From the NCBI RefSeq assembly GCF_004088395.1, contig NZ_CP035107.1, positions 1,999,001 through 2,063,000 on the forward strand: 64,000 bases of DNA, read 5' to 3'. The translations under genes and the position numbers were made by a program. The DNA is from Ornithobacterium rhinotracheale (GTDB lineage Bacteria; Bacteroidota; Bacteroidia; Flavobacteriales; Weeksellaceae). Shown in pieces: positions 25,994 through 34,228 of this stretch (positions within the stretch are counted from its first letter, which is position 1; the number at the start of each line of letters is the position of its first letter). Under the pieces are notes generated by a model. It had not been told where the DNA came from, did not search any database, and saw only the letters and a program-made list of their open reading frames with translations.

Positions 25994-26711
25994 GAAAAGG
26001 GTAAAAAAGGGTTTGTTCATCTTATTGTTAGTTTGGTTGTTGTTTAGATTAACGAAGAAGACGAGTATAAAGGAGAAAGTAAGCACAGGAGATAATTCAT
26101 TGCTTCCATTAGATACAAATAAATTCAAGGAACCTGTGAGTTTGCCCAAAGTAGAAAAACCAAAGTTTGATAAGGTTTTTGCAAAAGGCGGTTCTGCAGT
26201 GAGGAATGAAAAGGCATTTGCTCACAAGGTGGAAGATATGATGAATGCGGAGCGAAGAAAGGGCAAGATACCTGTAAAGTCTGATGTTGTGAAGCAAGTA
26301 CAGAGAGAGCAGGCACCAGATGTTTCTCCGGCAGAGCCATGTGTGGAGTGTGAGGAAGAAAAGAGACGCCGAGCACAGGAAGAAATGGCTAAACAAGTGA
26401 TTCAGAAAACGGAGCCTAAACCAGTTCCAGCAGTATCTGAGCCTTTGCCATGCAATCCTTTATCTTTTGAACCGAGAGCATACGAAAATCATTGTGATGG
26501 TGGTATGTCATTGTTAGCGCAGAAAGAAAATGTTTTTGTTTATATCAATGGTCCGCACAAGCGAGTAGTTAACAAAAATGGAAAAGTGGCAAGAGTTGAC
26601 GCTGGGGTGAATGTGCATATATTGCAGAACAATCACTATGTTGATGTGGATGGTGATTTTAGCACTTATGATGGAACATATAGTATAAATCAAAACGGGA
26701 TTATAAAATGA
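25977..26711 (+). CDS. Membrane-anchored element protein with disordered linker, unknown
   Basis: A 244-residue protein: basic N-terminus then a transmembrane helix (GLFILLLVWLLFRL), a long polar Lys/Glu/Pro-rich region holding CVECEEEKRRR, and a C-terminal small beta domain (VFVYINGPHKRVV, VNVHILQNNHYVDV). The layout of anchor, stalk and terminal domain suits a spike or host-recognition protein, but this is inference. It overlaps the lysin gene at its start and the next gene by ATGA at its end. Confidence 0.6.
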   Translation: MTKRDKKRVKKGLFILLLVWLLFRLTKKTSIKEKVSTGDNSLLPLDTNKFKEPVSLPKVEKPKFDKVFAKGGSAVRNEKAFAHKVEDMMNAERRKGKIPVKSDVVKQVQREQAPDVSPAEPCVECEEEKRRRAQEEMAKQVIQKTEPKPVPAVSEPLPCNPLSFEPRAYENHCDGGMSLLAQKENVFVYINGPHKRVVNKNGKVARVDAGVNVHILQNNHYVDVDGDFSTYDGTYSINQNGIIK

Positions 26712-26884
26712 CGAATTTTGTAGATAGGACAAAAATTTATTCGATTTTAGGATTTACAGGGGCGGTCTCATTTGATGAGCTGAAACCGCTTCTGGCAAGT
26801 TTATTGGCTATTGTGCTTGATTTTGCGTATAGTTTTGCAAAAAAGAAAATTAAGGATTTGAGGGATAATAAAAAAGAGGAATAG
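26708..26884 (+). CDS. 58-aa single-pass membrane protein
   Basis: A short protein starting in an ATGA overlap: polar N-terminus (MTNFVDRTKIYSILGFTGAV), a hydrophobic segment (LKPLLASLLAIVLDFAYSFA) and a basic/acidic tail (KKKIKDLRDNKKEE). Holin-like size and topology, next to the lysin block, make a lysis or virion-membrane role possible. Confidence 0.55.
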   Translation: MTNFVDRTKIYSILGFTGAVSFDELKPLLASLLAIVLDFAYSFAKKKIKDLRDNKKEE

Positions 26885-26886
26885 AG

Positions 26887-27438
26887 ATGTGCCAAAAGTT
26901 TTATTTGATTGATAATGCTAAGTTCCGCAGGGAGCTTGTTTGTTTACCTGTTTCAATGATTGATTATGATGCTGAGTGCTACTATCAGGAGTTTAATGGT
27001 GGATTGATGACGCCTGCTGGTTTTAAGAAGTATATTTTAGCGGAGTATGGGGGTGATTTGGAGGCTTATGTTTTCTTTTATCGTTTGTTGCCTCTGGATA
27101 GTGTTGAGATTAAGGATAGGGTGCCTGCTGTGGCAGAGGTTGTGGAGGAGGCTGTGCCTGTGGTGCCTGCTGTGCCTGTGGCGTCTTGGGAGAAGATTAA
27201 TGAGTTTTATGGCGGGTTTGAGGTTTGGAAACGCGGGGATGATTATAAGTTTGTGAATAATGTTGAGGGTTCGGCAATTGGTGTTTATAGGTATGCTCCG
27301 CCTCAGGAGGTTTATGAGAATGAGATTTGTTATTTAGGCTATGGTCAGGAGTTTGAGTATAGTGGTGAAGTGTCTGATTTGATTGTTTGGGATGGTGTTT
27401 CAGGTACTGAGCCGAGAGATTTGAATTTTGTTGCTTAA
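26887..27438 (+). CDS. Unknown 183-aa element protein with distinct codon use
   Basis: A soluble acidic protein with no recognisable family. A Val/Pro/Ala/Glu linker (VAEVVEEAVPVVPAVPVAS, ~79-99) joins two folded parts. Its codons favour T and G (GTG, TTG, GGT, GAG) far more than the neighbouring A-rich genes, giving the coding strand an unusual G/T bias. It starts 2 bp after the preceding stop. It may be a more recently acquired accessory gene. Confidence 0.6.
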   Translation: MCQKFYLIDNAKFRRELVCLPVSMIDYDAECYYQEFNGGLMTPAGFKKYILAEYGGDLEAYVFFYRLLPLDSVEIKDRVPAVAEVVEEAVPVVPAVPVASWEKINEFYGGFEVWKRGDDYKFVNNVEGSAIGVYRYAPPQEVYENEICYLGYGQEFEYSGEVSDLIVWDGVSGTEPRDLNFVA

Positions 27439-27447
27439 CTTTGAGGT

Positions 27448-27657
27448 GTGGGACATAAGAATGATTATAGTTGCGTAGTGTTTGGTCGTTTTGGTGTTTT
27501 CAAGATGCAATATGTGCACGACCTTTATAAGTTTAGCAAGTGGCTTGATAGTTCCAAGTTTCGAGAATGGAAATATTTTAATGTGTATGACCGCCGAGCT
27601 GGGCAGTATTTAAGACGCTTCTACAATGGGAACTATATACCAAGATTTTTAAATTAA
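27448..27657 (+). CDS. Small basic/aromatic protein, unknown
   Basis: A frame of 69 codons from a GTG at 27448 (preceded by a TTGAGG stretch), or 50 codons from the ATG at 27505 (MQYVHDLYKFSKWLDSSKF). It is rich in Tyr, Phe, Arg and Lys (YDRRAGQYLRRFYNGNYIP). Composition looks protein-like, but the start is uncertain and no family is recognised. Confidence 0.45.
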   Translation: MGHKNDYSCVVFGRFGVFKMQYVHDLYKFSKWLDSSKFREWKYFNVYDRRAGQYLRRFYNGNYIPRFLN

Positions 27658-27792
27658 TTAGTTTGTTATAATAATGAGAGAGACTGCATCCTTGTTGGTG
27701 TGGTTTCTTTTTTTTTATCTTTTTGCTTTGCAATATTTGGCATTTCTTTTGATATTTGCAAAGTGTTGTTAAATCATTTAAAAACTCAAGTC

Positions 27793-28149
27793 ATGAAAAA
27801 AATCTTACTATCATTTGGACTATGTTTGGCTGTAACCGCTGGATATGCACAAAGCAAGGAGGCAAAAAAAGAAATAAGAAAGTACTACACTGAAAAACAG
27901 ATTAATGAAATAAAAAATGATTTAAAAGAATTTCTTAAAGGTGATAATGCTTGTTTGAATGGCGATGATTATGATGTTAATAGGTATTTGTTGTTGGATT
28001 ATACTATAAATTTTGACGATAAACAAAAAGAAAAAGCATTTAGGGAATATTTTTTAGAGCCTTATGAGAAAAGATATTCTATATCTCCAGATAGAAAAAT
28101 GTTTGGTTATATGATTACAAATTTTGAATACCCTAAAGATATAGACTAA
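27793..28149 (+). CDS. Secreted protein of unknown function carried by the element
   Basis: A 118-residue protein with a clear Bacteroidota signal peptide (MKKILLSFGLCLAVTAGYAQ). The mature part is charged and helical, with a region FDDKQKEKAFREYFLEPYEK. I choose ATG 27793 over an upstream in-frame ATG at 27700 because the signal peptide starts here. It differs in style from the phage membrane proteins and looks like a host-derived cargo gene; its stop shares an A with the transposase start (TAATG), so the two are coupled. Confidence 0.65.
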   Translation: MKKILLSFGLCLAVTAGYAQSKEAKKEIRKYYTEKQINEIKNDLKEFLKGDNACLNGDDYDVNRYLLLDYTINFDDKQKEKAFREYFLEPYEKRYSISPDRKMFGYMITNFEYPKDID

Positions 28150-29123
28150 TGGCACGGAGATTTAAGCATTTGGATTTGCACGATAGAGCAATGATAGAGG
28201 CTTATTTAAAGGCTGGTTGGTCTATCTCTAAAATAGCCCGTGAACTGAAAAGGGATAAATCTACGATAAGCCGTGAAGTGAGGAGGAACCGAACGAAGAA
28301 AGGAAAATATAAAGCAAAGACAGCACAGACGCTCTATTCTGAAAAGAAAGAGCGTTTTTTGCGTTATAGACGCTTTACAAAAGACATTGAGAAAAGAGTA
28401 AGACAATTTCTGTATAAAAGATATTCACCGCTCCAAATAGTAGGCTATTGTAAAAAGTTGGGGCTTGAAATGGTATCAGTAGAAAGAATTTACCAATATA
28501 TAAGGGCTGATAAATTGAAAGGAGGTAATCTGTACAAATATTGCAGGCACGCTTTGAAAAAGAGAAAGGCACAGGTTTCTAAAATTGTTGGAAAGATAAA
28601 AAATAGAACTAGTATAGAAGAACGCCCGCAAGTGGTGAATGATAGAAAAGAGTTCGGACACTGGGAGGGTGATTTAATTGAGGGAAAAAATCATAAGGGT
28701 TATTTGCTGACGATTACAGAAAGGGTATCAAGGTTTTTATTTATTAGATATATACCTAATAAAAGTGCTGATGTTGTGGCAAATGCGATGATAGATGTTT
28801 TGGTTCCGTACAAGGGGGTGGTTAAGTCTATTACGGTGGATAATGGTTTGGAGTTTGCACAGCACGAACGGGTGGGGAAGAGATTGGGGGCGCGTGTTTT
28901 TTTTACGCACCCTTATTCTAGTTGGGAAAAGGGACAAATTGAGCATATGAACAAACTTGTTAGACAGTATGTAAAAAAAGGTTCGGCAATTACAAAAAGT
29001 AACGCTAACAAGCTGAAAGCGGTACAAAAAGAGATAAACGATAGACCGTTTAAAGTGTTAAAGTTTTGCAAGCCTCGTGAAGTTTTTTTTAATTTTGTGG
29101 AAAATGTTGCATTTAGGGGTTGA
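28149..29123 (+). CDS. IS30-family transposase of the phage-like element
   Basis: A 324-residue DDE transposase. The N-terminal helix-turn-helix (WSISKIARELKRDKSTISRE, ~24-43) is typical of IS30. The catalytic residues are D175 (HWEGDLIEG), D231 (ITVDNGLEF) and E265 (KGQIEHMN), giving the DD(33)E spacing of the family. The last codons lie inside the right inverted repeat. TAATG coupling to the preceding gene argues that it belongs to the element operon and is not a separate IS inserted later. It is the only recombinase in the element and probably performs its integration and excision. Confidence 0.9.
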   Translation: MARRFKHLDLHDRAMIEAYLKAGWSISKIARELKRDKSTISREVRRNRTKKGKYKAKTAQTLYSEKKERFLRYRRFTKDIEKRVRQFLYKRYSPLQIVGYCKKLGLEMVSVERIYQYIRADKLKGGNLYKYCRHALKKRKAQVSKIVGKIKNRTSIEERPQVVNDRKEFGHWEGDLIEGKNHKGYLLTITERVSRFLFIRYIPNKSADVVANAMIDVLVPYKGVVKSITVDNGLEFAQHERVGKRLGARVFFTHPYSSWEKGQIEHMNKLVRQYVKKGSAITKSNANKLKAVQKEINDRPFKVLKFCKPREVFFNFVENVAFRG

Positions 29124-29127
29124 ATGT
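29106..29127 (-). repeat. Right terminal inverted repeat of the element
   Basis: Begins GTTGCATTT and ends TTGAATGT; its reverse complement matches the left repeat at 18 of 22 positions. It overlaps the last 18 bp of the transposase gene, as often seen in IS families. A matching host duplication outside the repeats is not apparent. Confidence 0.75.
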
Positions 29128-29178
29128 GCCCATCATTCCGTTTATCAAGAATAGAATTTTTTAAGGCCTAAAAATAAA

Positions 29179-29210
29179 AAGCCACGAGCTTTGGGGAAAA
29201 CTCATGGCTT
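29179..29210 (-). terminator. Terminator of the leftward Cys-rich gene
   Basis: An AAGCCACGAG / CTCATGGCTT stem with a single mismatch and a 12-base loop, followed leftward by a T-rich run; 48 bp past the stop. It lies just outside the mobile element. Confidence 0.75.
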
Positions 29211-29257
29211 ACACTACAAAAAATTTAAAGTTATGAAAACTGACTTTGTATTAAAAA

Positions 29258-29503
29258 TTAAGCATTAGCTTCTGGTGCCCACTCATTGCATAGCATACCT
29301 TTGGCAGCATGCAGTTGATTAGGACAAGAAGGCTTATTAAATTTAATACATGTAGCACAATCAATTTCATCTTTTAAACTCACTCGCATATCAAAGCTAT
29401 CGCAAGTGTGTATTTCTTTTACCTTTGTTTCGTGGATTTTGCAAGTTGAATCTTGGCTTAAGTTCTTACAATTAACGCATCCGTTGACTAATCTTATTGA
29501 CAT
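29258..29503 (-). CDS. Small cysteine-rich protein, unknown
   Basis: An 81-residue cytosolic protein with eight cysteines, including GCVNC and CATC pairs, plus single Cys at CKIH, TCDSF, SCPN and LCNEW, suggesting a metal site. I place the start at 29503 (MSIRLVNGC); an upstream ATG would add ten residues with no family look. No recognised function. It marks the host chromosome on the right side of the element. Confidence 0.7.
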   Translation of the reverse strand: MSIRLVNGCVNCKNLSQDSTCKIHETKVKEIHTCDSFDMRVSLKDEIDCATCIKFNKPSCPNQLHAAKGMLCNEWAPEANA

Positions 29504-29671
29504 AATAGTATTGTTTTTAATTTTACACTGCAAATGTATTTAAAAGCTTAAATTGAAACAATATAAATAACTATATTTCAATAAGTTAGATTTAGAATGA
29601 TTAAATATAATTTTAGTTTTTAGTTTATTTAAACTGATTAAAATTATAATTTTCTGATTTTCAGTTGAAAC

Positions 29672-29705
29672 AAAAAAGCCTTGAGAAAAATCTCAAGGCT
29701 TTTTT
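29672..29705 (-). terminator. Terminator of the bamA-ompH operon
   Basis: The strong stem AAAAAAGCCTTGAGA / TCTCAAGGCTTTTTT, 20 bp past the last ompH gene. The ~220 bp between here and the Cys-rich gene hold only AT-rich sequence. Confidence 0.92.
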
Positions 29706-29724
29706 GTTTTGCTTTAATACTTAA

Positions 29725-30261
29725 TTAAAGTCCTAATTGTTTTTTTACTTGTGGGGTTAAATCTTTTCCTCCACCGAAATAAACAATAGTTCCTGATTGT
29801 CCTGCAGTAGCCAAATCGATGATGTATCCTACATTATCTTTCTTTCCTACTTCTTCGATCGCGATTTGAACCTTTTTGTATACTGGGGCTAATAAGTCTG
29901 ATTCCATTTTAGCTACACCTTTAGCAGCGTTTTGTTGGTATTCTTGCAAAGCTTTGGATTTAGTTTGCAATTCTTGCTCTAGTGGAGCCAATGCTTTCAT
30001 TTTTTCAGCATCGCTTTTACCCTTCAATGCTTCCATTTCCTTTTGCCCTTTCTCTACCAATGCTTGGATCTCTTTTTGCTGTCTTTGGATTTCAGCTTGG
30101 TGTCTATCTGCTTCTTTTTTAATCTTTGCTTGTGCATCTTGGAATGCTGGCAATGCTTCTAAAATTTCTTGTGAATTAACATGTGCTACGCTTTGTGCGT
30201 TTGCAAATCCGAATCCTAAGCATAGGAAAGATAGTAGTGCAATAAATGTAAACTTTTTCAT
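29725..30261 (-). CDS. OmpH/Skp-family periplasmic chaperone (first copy)
   Basis: A 178-residue protein with a signal peptide (ending FGFANA, before QSVAHVNSQEIL), a long coiled coil of Lys/Glu/Gln (DAQAKIKKEADRHQAEIQRQ onward) and a C-terminal strand VGYIIDLATAGQSGTIVYFG. Skp holds unfolded outer-membrane proteins on their way to BamA, which is encoded in the same operon. Lies 18 bp after a second OmpH gene. Confidence 0.9.
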   Translation of the reverse strand: MKKFTFIALLSFLCLGFGFANAQSVAHVNSQEILEALPAFQDAQAKIKKEADRHQAEIQRQQKEIQALVEKGQKEMEALKGKSDAEKMKALAPLEQELQTKSKALQEYQQNAAKGVAKMESDLLAPVYKKVQIAIEEVGKKDNVGYIIDLATAGQSGTIVYFGGGKDLTPQVKKQLGL

Positions 30262-30279
30262 ACTAACTGTTTTTTTGTT

Positions 30280-30879
30280 CTATTTTTTTAAATTAATTTT
30301 TTCGTTTATACTATTATTATTTTTCTCTTTGTTATAGTTATTTTGTCGTTGTCCTTTGCTAGATTTCAAATCTGGTGCCAAAGTTTTCAAGACCTCTTCA
30401 CTTATATCAAATTTGGGATCTGAATAAATCATAATCAAATCTCCGTTTGCCTTGTCAAATACAAAGCTATAATTACGCCTCTTGGCAACTTTATTCACAG
30501 CGTTGTAAACTTGATCTTGAATTGGCTTTACCAATTTTTTTCGTGTATTTATCATATCCCCGTCAGGACCATATCGCTTAATTTGCAACTTTTTGATTTC
30601 TTCTTTTTTTTCCTGGATTTTATCTTCCTTTTCTTTTATCTTTTCATTTGTCAATAAAATGCGCTCTGTTTCTAGCTCTTGTTGCATTTGCTCTAGAACA
30701 AATTGTAGATTTTCTAGCTCCTTTGCCCAATTATTCGCCTGTGTTTCTAATTGTTTTTGAGCATTACCATACGCGGGAAGATTGCTCAAAACATAATCAG
30801 TATCTACATAGCCAAAACGCTGAGCAAATGTAAAAACACTGAAAAAAATTAGCAAGAAAAAAAACTTAATTTTTAACAT
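30280..30879 (-). CDS. OmpH/Skp-family periplasmic chaperone (second copy)
   Basis: A 199-residue paralog with a signal peptide (FFLLIFFSVFTFA, then QRFGYVDTDYVLSNLPAYG), a long charged coiled coil and the C-terminal strand RRNYSFVFDKANGDLIMIYS. The end is a basic Asn/Lys-rich tail. It lies 12 bp after bamA. Tandem ompH genes after bamA are common in this phylum. Confidence 0.9.
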   Translation of the reverse strand: MLKIKFFFLLIFFSVFTFAQRFGYVDTDYVLSNLPAYGNAQKQLETQANNWAKELENLQFVLEQMQQELETERILLTNEKIKEKEDKIQEKKEEIKKLQIKRYGPDGDMINTRKKLVKPIQDQVYNAVNKVAKRRNYSFVFDKANGDLIMIYSDPKFDISEEVLKTLAPDLKSSKGQRQNNYNKEKNNNSINEKINLKK

Positions 30880-30891
30880 ATTTTTGATTTT

Positions 30892-33459
30892 TTATAGTTG
30901 CTGACCAAAAATGAAGTGTGTCTGCCACCCTGATGGTGCTCCAAATTCTCCTGCATTATTATATTTATCAAATCCATAACCGAAATCAAATCCAAGCATT
31001 CCAAAGGCTGACATAAATACACGAATACCTACTCCTGCTGAACGCTTTAACTCAAATGGTCTGAAATCTTTGTGATCTGCCCAAGTGTTTCCCGCTTCTA
31101 AGAATCCAAGACCAAAGATTTTAGCTTGTTGATTCATCGTGATAGGATAACGCATCTCTAGCAAGAATTTATCGTAAATGACACCTCCTCCAAGTGGTGT
31201 GATATCATCTACCCCACCACCACTAGGTGAAAAATCTTTATACCCTCTTAAAGTTACAATTTCACGACCATCAAAACGGTTAGACTGCAATCCTGTTCCT
31301 CCCATATAGAATCTTTCAAAAGGAGAGACTCCTAGCTCACGATTATAAGCCCCTAAATAGCCAAACTCTGCACCTGTTCTCAATACAAGTTTACCGATTA
31401 ATTGTTTGTAAACATTTCCACTGAATTGAACTTTATAGTATTCTAACCATTTATACAAGCCATCAAAATCATCTTCTTCCTTCAATTTTTCATAGTCTTT
31501 ATTTTTGTTAAACAAAGAATACGGCGGAGTTAGTTTTAAACTTATACTGAAATCTGAACCTTCTTGCGGGAAAATTGGATCTGGACCTGCAGAAAGTCTG
31601 CTCAATCCAATGTTATAAGCAATTGTGTTTGATATTCCATTGCTATAATTTTTAGTTCCTAGATTAAATCCAAAATTTTTATAATCATAACGCTGATATG
31701 AAACAGATTGGCTTAATCTAAAATAATCGTCTGGCCAAGTGAGCAATTTATTCAATCCCACAGAAGCTCCCCACATTGTTAAACGAGAATCTCCTTCGCT
31801 ACCACTTCTACCATACAATTGACTATAATTAGAATTATAAATTGACATAGAAAGTGCTGTTGGGCGACTTCCGCCAATCCACGGCTCTGTGAACGATAAA
31901 CTAAAGTTTGAATAATAGCTACCTGCTTGTGCTCTCAATGATAGCTGCTGCCCATCTCCCAGAGGAACTGGATGCCATGCTTTTTTGTTAAATAAATTTT
32001 TGATTGAGAAGTTTCCAAAAGTAAGCCCCACGGTACCAATAAATCTTCCGCCACCATATCCACCTTGCAATTCTATTTGGCTACTTGATTTTGGTGCCAA
32101 TTCCCAATTTATATCTACGGTGTTTGTTTCTTGATGATCCTTGATATCTGGCTTGATTTGTTGTGGATCAAAAAAGCCTAAAGCTCCCAGCTTCATCATT
32201 GTTCTACGGATATCCGTTTTGCTAAACAACTCTCCAGGAACTGTGGCTAATTCTCGCACGATGACATGGTCATGCGTTTGTGTATTTCCTGTAAAGGTTA
32301 CTCGATCCCATGTCGCTTGCTCTCCCTCTACAATTCTGATTTCTAGGTTAATCGTGTCATTTACCACCGATTTCTCAATAGGCACCACACGAGCAAATAA
32401 ATATCCATTGTCTTGATAAAGAGTCAAAATATTATCATCTTTTTGTGGATCATTCAATCTTTTTTCAATTCCTACGGCATCGTATGGATCTCCTTTTTTA
32501 TAAGAGAAAATTCTTTTCAAAGTTTCTGTAGGATATACAGAGTTCCCCACAAAAGTTACATTACCTAAGTAGTAACGAGGTCCTTCCTCTACTCCTATTT
32601 TAATTAAATAATTTTTAGGATTAATTCTATTTACAGAATCGTAAGTAACTTTAATGTCTCTAAACCCTTCACTTTTATACAAATCCTTCAAGGTCTTTAA
32701 ATCCTCTTGGAATTTTTCTGGTATATATTTAGATCCTTTAAAGAATCTTAGGATATTTCTACGGAAAAAGTATTTTCGCACCGTATTTTTAAGCCCTTTT
32801 CTTCTAAGCTTTGGTGCTTTGATTTCTTTATTCCCTTCAAATAAAATGTTTTGTACTTTTACACGCTCTCCTCTTGAAACTTTTACCAATAAGTTTTTAG
32901 AAAATCTAGCATTTGGCACATCGGTTTCTATAAACTCCACTTGCGCATCTGGATATCCCTTTTCGGTATAAAAATTTCGGATATTTAAACGCGCTTGATT
33001 CAATAAATCTTGTGTGATTTTTTTCCCTTTGGTAAGTTTATTATTCTTTACAAAATCTTTTTGTTTTCCTTTTTTCACGCCCTCAAAAGAAACATCGTTG
33101 ATGGTAGGTAGGGCTGTTAAATTAAATCTTAAAAAGATAGAATCGCCCTTTACTTTATCGGCAAAAAGCTCAACATCAGAAAACAGATTTTGGTTCCATA
33201 ATCTCTTGAGCGAGTTATTGATAATTGGACCAGGGATTTCGATTTCGTCGCCTATATTTAATCCAATAAATCTCAAAATTTGTTTACTGGTATAGGGCAC
33301 TCCGCCTGTAATTTCCAAACCGCCTAATTTATATGTTTTTAGGCTGTTTAGATTTAGCTCATCGCTACTTTTCGGCTGCTTCACAATACCCGTAGAATCT
33401 ACTTGTGCGTGCGCAGTCATTAATATAAATCCAAGGCTTATTAAAAATATTTTCTTCAT
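30892..33459 (-). CDS. bamA: Outer-membrane protein assembly factor BamA
   Basis: An 855-residue Omp85 protein. It has a signal peptide (MKKIFLISLGFILMTAHAQ) and several POTRA domains up to about residue 460 (for example VEEGPRYYLGNVTFVGNSVY, then VTFTGNTQTHDHVIVREL). The C-terminal 16-strand barrel has the GGTGLQSNRFDGRE segment and ends FDFGYGFDK…HFIFGQQL. It folds and inserts barrels into the outer membrane with help from the OmpH chaperones encoded next. Length is in the family range. Confidence 0.95.
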   Translation of the reverse strand: MKKIFLISLGFILMTAHAQVDSTGIVKQPKSSDELNLNSLKTYKLGGLEITGGVPYTSKQILRFIGLNIGDEIEIPGPIINNSLKRLWNQNLFSDVELFADKVKGDSIFLRFNLTALPTINDVSFEGVKKGKQKDFVKNNKLTKGKKITQDLLNQARLNIRNFYTEKGYPDAQVEFIETDVPNARFSKNLLVKVSRGERVKVQNILFEGNKEIKAPKLRRKGLKNTVRKYFFRRNILRFFKGSKYIPEKFQEDLKTLKDLYKSEGFRDIKVTYDSVNRINPKNYLIKIGVEEGPRYYLGNVTFVGNSVYPTETLKRIFSYKKGDPYDAVGIEKRLNDPQKDDNILTLYQDNGYLFARVVPIEKSVVNDTINLEIRIVEGEQATWDRVTFTGNTQTHDHVIVRELATVPGELFSKTDIRRTMMKLGALGFFDPQQIKPDIKDHQETNTVDINWELAPKSSSQIELQGGYGGGRFIGTVGLTFGNFSIKNLFNKKAWHPVPLGDGQQLSLRAQAGSYYSNFSLSFTEPWIGGSRPTALSMSIYNSNYSQLYGRSGSEGDSRLTMWGASVGLNKLLTWPDDYFRLSQSVSYQRYDYKNFGFNLGTKNYSNGISNTIAYNIGLSRLSAGPDPIFPQEGSDFSISLKLTPPYSLFNKNKDYEKLKEEDDFDGLYKWLEYYKVQFSGNVYKQLIGKLVLRTGAEFGYLGAYNRELGVSPFERFYMGGTGLQSNRFDGREIVTLRGYKDFSPSGGGVDDITPLGGGVIYDKFLLEMRYPITMNQQAKIFGLGFLEAGNTWADHKDFRPFELKRSAGVGIRVFMSAFGMLGFDFGYGFDKYNNAGEFGAPSGWQTHFIFGQQL

Positions 33460-33473
33460 ATAAAATTCAATCG

Positions 33474-34226
33474 TTACTTAATTTGTTCTCCCGTTTTCCC
33501 GAATCGTCTTTGTCTATTTTGATAGTTGATGATCGCTTCGTAGAAATCTTCTTTTCTAAAATCTGGCCACAAAACTTCGGTAAAATACAATTCTGCATAG
33601 GCTATTTGCCAAAGCAAGAAATTGCTAATTCTGCATTCGCCACTGGTTCTGATGACCAAATCCACATCGGGAATATCTGGCGAATATAAGTAATTTTTAA
33701 AAGTTTCGTGATTTATTTGGTCTATGCTTAACTTATTTTCTTGCACCGCCTTTGCTATTTTTTGCGTAGCTTCTACAATTTCATCGCGTCCGCCATAGCT
33801 CAATGCTAGTGTAAGGGTAGCTTTTGTATTGTTCTTGGTTTCTTCTTCTACCAGCAACAGCTCTTTTCTTGCTTTTTCTGGAACGCGCGATAAATCGCCT
33901 ATCGTGCGCAAGCGTATATTGTTCTCTTGAAAGCTTTTGAGCTCCTTGGTTAGTGTTTTAAACAATAAATTCATTAAGAAACTCACCTCTTCTTTGGGTC
34001 TGTTCCAATTTTCGCTTGAGAAAGCGTACAAAGTAAGATACGGAACGCCCAAATCCTCGCAGGCTTTGATGGTTTGGCGCACGGCTTTCACCGCGCTTTG
34101 ATGCCCAAAGGTGCGCATCATTCCTTTTTTCTGTGCCCAGCGACCATTGCCATCCATGATTACGGCAACATGCTGCGGAACATTATCGAGATTTATATTT
34201 TGAAGCAAACTTTTACTCATTTTCAT
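33474..34226 (-). CDS. uppS: Isoprenyl transferase (undecaprenyl diphosphate synthase)
   Basis: A 250-residue cis-prenyltransferase that makes the C55 carrier lipid for peptidoglycan and surface polysaccharides. Catalytic motif HVAVIMDGNGRWAQKKG near residue 18, LYAFSSENWNRPKEE, and the C-terminal VDLVIRTSGECRISNFLLWQ. The usual bacterial motif reads TSGE.R.SNFL; a cysteine precedes RISNF here. The start could be 34226 or the Met at 34220. It lies between the DUF6089 gene (2-bp gap) and bamA. Confidence 0.95.
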   Translation of the reverse strand: MKMSKSLLQNINLDNVPQHVAVIMDGNGRWAQKKGMMRTFGHQSAVKAVRQTIKACEDLGVPYLTLYAFSSENWNRPKEEVSFLMNLLFKTLTKELKSFQENNIRLRTIGDLSRVPEKARKELLLVEEETKNNTKATLTLALSYGGRDEIVEATQKIAKAVQENKLSIDQINHETFKNYLYSPDIPDVDLVIRTSGECRISNFLLWQIAYAELYFTEVLWPDFRKEDFYEAIINYQNRQRRFGKTGEQIK

Positions 34227-34228
34227 TT

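Larger units (their letters stand above)
20630..29127 (+). mobile_element. Integrated ssDNA-phage-like element carrying an IS30-type transposase (about 8.5 kb)
   Basis: The element is bounded by 22-bp inverted repeats (20630-20651 and 29106-29127, 18/22 identical). All its genes run rightward in one compact array, with four stop/start overlaps (ATGA or TAATG). Contents in order: unknown 84-aa protein, HUH replication initiator, HTH protein, candidate capsid protein, frameshifted membrane protein, and a run of small membrane proteins. These are followed by a GH19-type cell-wall hydrolase, unknowns, a secreted protein, and a DD(33)E IS30-family transposase whose end overlaps the right repeat. 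This combination (rolling-circle Rep, small membrane proteins, lysin, no tail or terminase genes) fits a small ssDNA phage integrated by transposition. IS30-type transposases are known in Spiroplasma filamentous phages; here no Zot-like ATPase is present. No clear target-site duplication was found. Confidence 0.75.

Noticed and set aside
20630-29127. Assignment as a classical inovirus prophage
   Set aside because: A coat-like small protein and Rep are present, but no Zot/pI-type ATPase with a Walker motif nor a secretin is visible in any frame, so I kept the class open.
20630-29127. Conjugative or plasmid-type element
   Set aside because: There are no transfer genes, partition genes or toxin-antitoxin pairs; the lysin and membrane-protein block fits a phage better.
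20612-29140. Target-site duplication flanking the element
   Set aside because: Both flanks contain CATC near the repeats, but not at equivalent distance; no convincing short direct repeat is adjacent to both ends.
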